A stretch of 64,000 bases of DNA from Micromonospora terminaliae (GTDB taxonomy: Bacteria > Actinomycetota > Actinomycetes > Mycobacteriales > Micromonosporaceae), in NCBI RefSeq assembly GCF_009671205.1, contig NZ_CP045309.1:2852001-2916000 (forward strand), given 5' to 3'. The notes under the pieces were generated by a model that was not told where the DNA came from, ran no database searches, and saw only the letters and a program-made list of their open reading frames with translations. The first letter of the stretch is position 1; each line of letters opens with the position of its first letter. The position numbers were made by a program, and so were the translations under genes. Shown here in pieces: positions 59,230 through 64,000 of the stretch.

Positions 59230-60222
59230 TCAGCTCATCGGCAGCCGGTAGCCGCGCTCGCCGCCGCCCGCGGTGACCAGCCGGACCTCGCCGGTGCGCA
59301 GCCCGTACGTCACGGACCAGCGGGTGTGCGGCTGCCGGACGGCGTCGAGCAGGCGCAGCGCGGCCGGGGCGTCCACCGCGCCGCCGGCCCGGTCCAGCGC
59401 CTCGGCCAGCACCCCGTAGCGGTGGTCGGTGCGCAGGTCGCGGTCGGCCACCCCGACGGCCGGCACGTTGGTCAGCGCCTGCCAGGCGCCCCGGCCCTTC
59501 TCGGCCCGCATCCGGCCGTCCACGAACTCGATCACGGCGGACGCTCCGGTGGCGTCGGCGATGAGGTAGTGCAGCGGCGGCCCGCCGTCGAAGTCCAGGT
59601 TGTAGCGCCCGAACACGGCGATCGCCTCGTCCACGGTTGCGGCGGTGTCCAGCACCAGGCGCAGGACGCGCACCGAGCCGACGGTGGGCCGGCCAGGGAC
59701 CGGCTCCGCGGTCGCGCCGTCGTCGGCGGCCAGTCCGACGGCCAGGCCCCGCTCGTTCATGCCGTCGAAGGGCAGCAGCGGCGCGTTCAGCAGCCGGCGG
59801 TCGCCGGCCGGGTCGGCGGTGACCCCCAGGTAGGAGATGTCCACGAGGGAGATCGAGGCGTGGCCGTCCGGCGGGTCGGTGCGCAGCACCAGCGCGGGGT
59901 TCGCGTCCCAGTCGAAGTTGCGGGCGAACAGCGGCCGGCTCCGGTCGCCGCCCGCGGCGAAGAGGGAGCAGCCGAACGGGGACGCCTGCGGGGTGCCCGC
60001 GATGCCGACGGTCGGGTCGTAGTCGCCGTCGTACGTCATCTCGTACAGCGGCAGGTCGTCCACCCGGCGCAGGCTGGCCAGGGTTCGCTCGACCTGGCCC
60101 GCGTCCTGACGGGAGGCGGACGGCGTGCCGGCACCGGCCGGCGCCGCGGACCGGCGGCCCTCGGCACAGGCGGTGGTCACGAGGAGCAGGGCGAGCCCGG
60201 TGGCGAGCAGGGTCCTCCGCAT
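59230..60222 (-). CDS. Ntn-hydrolase lipoprotein, C45/choloylglycine-type
   Basis: 330 residues. Lipobox VTTAC (Cys 19). The candidate nucleophile is the Cys of SPFGCSLFAAGG near residue 84, followed by LFARNFDWDANP, the usual Asn/Asp region of linear amide C-N hydrolases; PLLPFDGMNERGLAVGLAADD and NFDGGPPLHYLIADATG-like segments continue the fold. It would cleave a linear amide outside the membrane, for example acyl-amino acid or beta-lactam side chain. The substrate is unknown. Confidence 0.75.
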   Translation of the reverse strand: MRRTLLATGLALLLVTTACAEGRRSAAPAGAGTPSASRQDAGQVERTLASLRRVDDLPLYEMTYDGDYDPTVGIAGTPQASPFGCSLFAAGGDRSRPLFARNFDWDANPALVLRTDPPDGHASISLVDISYLGVTADPAGDRRLLNAPLLPFDGMNERGLAVGLAADDGATAEPVPGRPTVGSVRVLRLVLDTAATVDEAIAVFGRYNLDFDGGPPLHYLIADATGASAVIEFVDGRMRAEKGRGAWQALTNVPAVGVADRDLRTDHRYGVLAEALDRAGGAVDAPAALRLLDAVRQPHTRWSVTYGLRTGEVRLVTAGGGERGYRLPMS

Positions 60223-60267
60223 GCCCGCGACGCTAGAAGAGGCGGCGACGGTTGTCCATCTCGGACG

Positions 60268-61203
60268 TCAGCGGTCGGGGATCCGGGCCAGCTGCGCCTC
60301 GATGGCCTCCGCCGTGAGGGCGGGCCGGCCCCCGGCGTGGCCCACCGTCGCGCCGGCCGCCGCGACCGCGTACCGGGCCAGCCGGGGGTACGGGTCCTCG
60401 CGGAGCAGGCCGGCCGTGACGGCGGCGACGAAGGCGTCCCCGGCCCCGGTGCTGTCCACCGTGGGCGTCTCGCTCAACGGCACGAACAGCTGTCCGTCCC
60501 GCCAGACGAAGGCGTTCCCCTCCCCCGCCACCTCGACGGCGATCAGGGCCGGCCCCCGGGCGGCCAGGTCCCGGCCGGCGGCCAGCCCCGCCTCGGCGTC
60601 CTTCGGCGGGTCGCCGCCGAGCAGCAGGCCGGCCTCGCGTGCGTCGGCCCGCAGCACGTCGGCCCGGGACAGCAGTTCCGCCGCGCCGTCCGGGTCGTCC
60701 GGGGCGCCGTCGAGCACCACGAGCCGGCCGGCGTCGCGGGCGTGCCGGGTGGCCGCGAGCGCCGCCGGCAGCGGCTGCTGGAGCTGGACCACCACCGCCC
60801 GGGCGGCCCGCAGCATCCCGGCCGCGCCGGTCACGTCCGCCTCGGTGAGCAGGGTCGCCTCGGGGATGTCCTCCAGGTAGCGCCAGTGCGCCCGGTCGTC
60901 GACCACGTCCACGATGAGCGCGCTCGGCGTGTCCGGCCGGCGCAGCACCGGGGCCACGTCGATGCCGTCGCTGCGGGCCCGGCCCAGCAGCCGGTCGCCG
61001 ACCTCGTCCTCGCCGACCACGCCGAGCAGACCGACCCGCACGCCGAGCTGGGCCAGCCCGACGGCCTGGTTGGCGCCCTTGCCGCCGAGCAGTTCCCGCC
61101 GGCACCGCACCGGAGCCGTGCCGGACGGGCCGGGCACCTCGTCCACCCGCAGCACGAGGTCCCGGGCCACCTGCCCCACCACGATCGCGTCGAGTCCGGT
61201 CAT
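60268..61203 (-). CDS. PfkB-family sugar kinase, ribokinase-like
   Basis: 311 residues. The signatures are LLGGKGANQAVGLAQLGVRVGLLG (about 38) and VDSTGAGDAFVAAVTAG (about 245, catalytic Asp in GAGD). The N-terminal VVGQVARDLVLRVDEVP is typical of ribokinases. It phosphorylates a pentose or nucleoside; the neighbours do not tell which. The DUF1203 gene lies 39 bases upstream on the same strand. Confidence 0.88.
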   Translation of the reverse strand: MTGLDAIVVGQVARDLVLRVDEVPGPSGTAPVRCRRELLGGKGANQAVGLAQLGVRVGLLGVVGEDEVGDRLLGRARSDGIDVAPVLRRPDTPSALIVDVVDDRAHWRYLEDIPEATLLTEADVTGAAGMLRAARAVVVQLQQPLPAALAATRHARDAGRLVVLDGAPDDPDGAAELLSRADVLRADAREAGLLLGGDPPKDAEAGLAAGRDLAARGPALIAVEVAGEGNAFVWRDGQLFVPLSETPTVDSTGAGDAFVAAVTAGLLREDPYPRLARYAVAAAGATVGHAGGRPALTAEAIEAQLARIPDR

Positions 61204-61242
61204 CCCGGGCTGATACCCCGGCCGCCGCCGGTCACGCCCGGC

Positions 61243-61716
61243 TCAGCCGCGGACCACCGCGAACATGTAACAGCCGTACACCACGTTGCGGCTGTGCAGG
61301 CGGTCCACGGCGGGGTCGGCCAGCAGTTCGGCGACCACCGCCTCCGGGTCGGCGCCGTCGTGCCGCCGGCCGCCGACGATCCGGCCCCGCCGGTCGTACG
61401 CCCGCAGCACCTGGGCCCTCCCCCGCCAGTCGGCCGGGTACGCCGTCACGTCCGCCGGGCCGGGGCAGTCGACCGCGTGCGCGAAGATCGGCCCCACCTC
61501 CCGGTACGGGCCGGGCGGCAGCGGCGGGGCGTACCCGAACAGCAGCAGCGCCTCGCCCGGGGTGGCGTCGCGGAGGCAGCAGCGCAGCGGCTCGCCGCCC
61601 TCGGCGCAGCACCGCTCGGGCGGCTGGCCGGAGGCGTCCCGGCCGGTGCGCCGCAGGTCGGCCAGCACCTCGGCGGGCACGGGTTGGATCACGTAGCGGG
61701 TGCGCGTCGTCGTCAT
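61243..61716 (-). CDS. DUF1203 protein
   Basis: 157 residues. Diagnostic segments are CCLRDATPGEALLLFGYAPP, YREVGPIFAHAVDCPG and the C-terminal VDRLHSRNVVYGCYMFAVVRG. Rich in paired Cys (RCCAEGG, RCCLRD), which may carry metal. Function unknown. ATG at 61716 with GGTGGAGG upstream. Confidence 0.88.
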   Translation of the reverse strand: MTTTRTRYVIQPVPAEVLADLRRTGRDASGQPPERCCAEGGEPLRCCLRDATPGEALLLFGYAPPLPPGPYREVGPIFAHAVDCPGPADVTAYPADWRGRAQVLRAYDRRGRIVGGRRHDGADPEAVVAELLADPAVDRLHSRNVVYGCYMFAVVRG

Positions 61717-61812
61717 GCCCTCCACCCTGGCCCGCGGCACGGCCGGTGGCTGGCGGCGATCGGACCTCGCGTGCCGGCCGGACCGCCCGCGGGGGCGGCC
61801 CGGCCGGGCGGT

Positions 61813-62637
61813 TCAGCGGCGGGAGACCGGGATCTGCAGCTCGGTGACGCCCTTCTCGGTCGCGTCCGGGCAGTAGTCCAGGTAGACCTCGCGGGCGTAT
61901 CCCTCGGCCCGCCAGCCGTTGTCCTCGATCCACCGGGCGAGCACCTGCATGCTGACCTCCACGTCGTCCATCGGGCCGTGATGGACCAGCGTGGCGGCGG
62001 CGGGGAGGGCCGGCAGGTCGACCACGGCGACGTCCCCGGCGGCCGCCGGGTCGACGCCGACGGTGACACCGGCGTGCACCACCACCGCCTCGCCGTCGCC
62101 CTCGGGTTCGTACCAGGCGATGGTCGGTCCGGTGGGCCGGACCTCCGCGACCTCCAGACGGCGGAACAGCTCCGGGTAGAGCGGCTGGATCACCGGACCG
62201 ATGTCCGGCGGCTGGTAGCCGGCGGCGACCCCGGTCAGCTCCGCGATCCGCACCGCGGGGATCTCCTTCAGTACGACGTCCTCGGTGGTCATGCGTCCCT
62301 CCGCATCGAGCATCCGGAGCCTCGCCTCGACCGCGGCCAGCCGGGCGGTGTCGGCGGCGACCTGCGCCGCGAGCTGGGCACGGCGCAGCCGCAGCATGCC
62401 GCGCAGCTCGGCGACGTCCAGCCGGTCGTCGAGGATCGCCCGGACCTGGTCCAGCGTGAGGCCCAGGTCCTTCAGGGCGACCACCCGGTTGAGCCGGCCG
62501 AGCTGGTCCGCCCGGTAGTGCCGGTAGCCGGTGCGCGGGTCGACGACGGCCGGGCGGAGCAGCCCGATGCCGTCGTAGTGGCGCAGCATCCGGACCGACG
62601 CCCGGCCGAGTGCGGCGAACTCTCCGATGGTGAACAT
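61813..62637 (-). CDS. MerR-family regulator with GyrI-like effector domain
   Basis: 274 residues. N-terminal MerR HTH: FTIGEFAALGRASVRMLRHYDGIGLLRPAVVDPRTGYRHYRADQL (about 2-46) and dimer helix to about 115. The C-terminal GyrI-like domain (EDVVLKEIPAVRIAELTG through GYAREVYLDYCPDATEKGVTELQIPV) binds small molecules, as in BmrR. It should bind the symmetric promoter just upstream of its own start. Confidence 0.9.
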   Translation of the reverse strand: MFTIGEFAALGRASVRMLRHYDGIGLLRPAVVDPRTGYRHYRADQLGRLNRVVALKDLGLTLDQVRAILDDRLDVAELRGMLRLRRAQLAAQVAADTARLAAVEARLRMLDAEGRMTTEDVVLKEIPAVRIAELTGVAAGYQPPDIGPVIQPLYPELFRRLEVAEVRPTGPTIAWYEPEGDGEAVVVHAGVTVGVDPAAAGDVAVVDLPALPAAATLVHHGPMDDVEVSMQVLARWIEDNGWRAEGYAREVYLDYCPDATEKGVTELQIPVSRR

Positions 62638-62656
62638 GGCCCCCTCACGCTCGTCC

Positions 62657-62677
62657 CTGACACCGTGTCAGAGTCAA
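62657..62677 (-). promoter_or_regulatory. MerR-type operator and -35 box
   Basis: Minus strand: TTGACT (62677-62672) followed by the 15-base palindrome CTGACAC-N-GTGTCAG (62671-62657). A palindrome placed between -35 and -10 is the normal architecture of MerR-regulated promoters, here for the regulator itself. Confidence 0.7.
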
Positions 62678-62686
62678 GCGCCGGGG

Positions 62687-64000
62687 TCACGGGCGGGACG
62701 CGACGCGCCGCACGACGCGCGGGCCGACCAGCCGCCGGACCACCGGCACGGCGTTCCACCTCGCCGCGCCCACCAGGTCCCGAGCGTGCTCCAGCACCGT
62801 GTAGTCCGGGCGGGCCAGCCCGTCGGCGATGGCCCGGTCCAGGTCGTTGCCGCAGCGGGTGAGCACACTGTCGAAGTCCCGCCGGACGGGTTCGAGCAGC
62901 GGGTAGCCGAAGGAGCGGTGCAGCCGGGCGAAGAGCGGCTTGTAGAGCCGGGCCCGCTCGTGCAGCCCGGAGGAGTACGACATCGGGTTCTTCGGCCGCC
63001 GCCGGATGTAGTCCGGCAGCACGTCGGCGAACGCCCGCCGGACGATCCACTTCTCCTGGCCGTCGCGCAGCTTGAGGTCCAACGGCAGCCGCATGGCCAG
63101 CTCGACCACGCTGAGGTCGAGGAAGGGCACCCGGGCCTCCACCCCGTGGCCCATGCTGGCCCGGTCCACCCGCTGCAGCTCGGTGCGGCACAGGTTGCGG
63201 ATTCGGTGGAGGAAGAGGCGGCGGGACCGCTCGGGGCCGACCTGGTGGTACATGGGGTAGCCGCCGAACAGCTCGTCCGAGCCGTCGCCGGTGAGCACCA
63301 CCTTGACGCCCAGCTCGCGCAGCCGCCGGAAGATGGGCACCGAGACCACGGCGTTGATGATGTCGCCGTACTCGGTCAGCTCGGAGATCCGGATCGCCTC
63401 GCGCACGTCGGCCAGCCGGATGTCGCGCGGGCGCAGCTCGATCACCTCGTGCGGCACGCCCAGGTCGGCGGCGAGCCGCCGGGCGTACGCCACGTCGGGG
63501 CTGTCCGGCACGCCGACCGTGACCGCCACGCAGTCCGGGTGCAGCTGGGCGGCGTGCAGCAGGGCCAGCGAGCTGTCGAGGCCGCCGGAGAGCACCACGC
63601 CCACGGTGAGGTCGGTGTCCAGGCGTACCCGCATGCTGTCGGTGAGCGCGACACGGACGAGCAGGGCGGCCTCGTCCGGATCGTCGATCACCGGCAGCCC
63701 GGCGCCGAGGGTGAGCAGGTCGACGTACGGACGCAGCCGGACCGGCCCGCCGGGCTCGGCCCAGCCGTGGTGCCCGGGCGGCACCTCGCTGATCGGCGCG
63801 CCGTGCCCGACCAGCGCCTTCACCTCGGAGGCGACGTGCAGGCAGCCCGGGCCACCGGACCAGTAGAGCGGCTTCACCCCGAGCGGGTCCCGGGCCAGGT
63901 AGGCCCGGCCGGTGGCCCGTTCCACCACGGCGAACGCGTACTCGCCGCGCAGGCGGCGCACCGCCTCCTCGCCCCACTGCCGGAAGGCGGCGAGGACCAC
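62687..64000 (-). CDS. asnB: Asparagine synthetase (glutamine-hydrolysing), partial
   Basis: 437 residues visible; the N-terminal start of the class II glutaminase domain is beyond the right edge. Seen: YAFAVVERATGRAYLARDPLGVKPLY (end of the glutaminase part), then the synthetase ATP-pyrophosphatase loop VGVVLSGGLDSSLALL, GDGSDELFGGYPMYHQ and VEARVPFLDLSVVELAMRLP. The C-terminus REKWIVRRAF-like helix and ARPDYTVLEH tail close the fold. It makes Asn from Asp or modifies a specialised-metabolite precursor; the remaining sequence is needed to tell which. Confidence 0.9.
   Translation of the reverse strand: MVLAAFRQWGEEAVRRLRGEYAFAVVERATGRAYLARDPLGVKPLYWSGGPGCLHVASEVKALVGHGAPISEVPPGHHGWAEPGGPVRLRPYVDLLTLGAGLPVIDDPDEAALLVRVALTDSMRVRLDTDLTVGVVLSGGLDSSLALLHAAQLHPDCVAVTVGVPDSPDVAYARRLAADLGVPHEVIELRPRDIRLADVREAIRISELTEYGDIINAVVSVPIFRRLRELGVKVVLTGDGSDELFGGYPMYHQVGPERSRRLFLHRIRNLCRTELQRVDRASMGHGVEARVPFLDLSVVELAMRLPLDLKLRDGQEKWIVRRAFADVLPDYIRRRPKNPMSYSSGLHERARLYKPLFARLHRSFGYPLLEPVRRDFDSVLTRCGNDLDRAIADGLARPDYTVLEHARDLVGAARWNAVPVVRRLVGPRVVRRVASRP

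Noticed and set aside
59326-62862. A plus-strand open frame of about 1,180 codons
   Set aside because: It is antisense to four genes with clear families (Ntn hydrolase, ribokinase, DUF1203, MerR) and has only low-complexity content.

Overview
The window is very GC-rich DNA with actinobacterial habits: GTG and occasional TTG starts, many probable leaderless mRNAs with a TANNNT -10 box directly before the start codon, Tat and lipoprotein signals, a mycobacterial-type ergothioneine operon, and SigJ-like and other ECF sigma factors. It reads as chromosome from a filamentous actinomycete. Micromonosporaceae is my best guess, but that is an inference from gene content, not a phylogenetic result. 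No plasmid, phage, transposase or CRISPR array is visible.

Layout. 1-15.6 kb: housekeeping and accessory genes (partial questin-oxidase-like end, GNAT, SigJ-like sigma factor with an NmrA-like reductase, hydrolase), then a tightly packed three-gene operon of unknown role (two-TM membrane protein, cupin-like protein, inositol-monophosphatase-family enzyme; 4.3-6.9 kb), a methyltransferase, a Tat-exported beta-propeller, an HD hydrolase, an ArsR-type regulator divergent from an MFS exporter, and an LpqB-like sensor set (response regulator, histidine kinase, GerMN lipoprotein). 15.7-18.6 kb: a DUF2975/HTH/small-membrane-protein operon, then the most unusual part of the window, an RNA ligase gene (rtcB) embedded in five same-strand tRNA genes (Trp, Pro, Glu, Gly, then Gln after rtcB). 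Three of these tRNAs have non-consensus features. Ahead of them lie a 40-codon ORF ending in tandem Trp codons and a terminator-like hairpin.

18.7-28.9 kb: DUF6058 protein, a tetracycline-type ribosomal protection protein with a candidate leader peptide, esterase, DinB protein, M36-type metalloprotease, VanX-like dipeptidase, acetyl-xylan-esterase-like enzyme divergent from a LacI regulator. 27.6-39.5 kb is a cell-envelope region: two paralogous D,D-carboxypeptidases on either side of a PAP2-kinase-flippase fusion, a protein tyrosine phosphatase, an LPXTG-type surface protein, a DUF4012 protein, a glycosyltransferase, and a tyrosine autokinase facing its probable low-molecular-weight phosphatase. 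39.8-46.8 kb: NhaA antiporter, a TMEM165/GDT1-type Mn exporter behind a yybP-ykoY Mn riboswitch, and the egtA-egtB-egtC-egtD ergothioneine operon. 46.9-55.9 kb: sigma factor with a probable anti-sigma partner, Ser/Thr kinase, FtsX-type ABC exporter and the adjacent DesK/LuxR-type two-component pair. 55.9-64 kb: a minimal GntR regulator with a divergent operator region, DUF305 and LVIVD-repeat proteins, an Ntn-hydrolase lipoprotein, ribokinase, DUF1203, a MerR regulator and the cut-off end of an asparagine synthetase.

Functional links: the envelope genes (D,D-carboxypeptidases, kinase/phosphatase pair, DUF4012, glycosyltransferase, sortase substrate) suggest local investment in cell-wall and exopolysaccharide assembly. 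egtA-D gives ergothioneine for redox protection. The rtcB/tRNA array suggests RNA repair or a replacement supply of tRNAs. Functions are inferred from recognised motifs and context, since no database search was possible.
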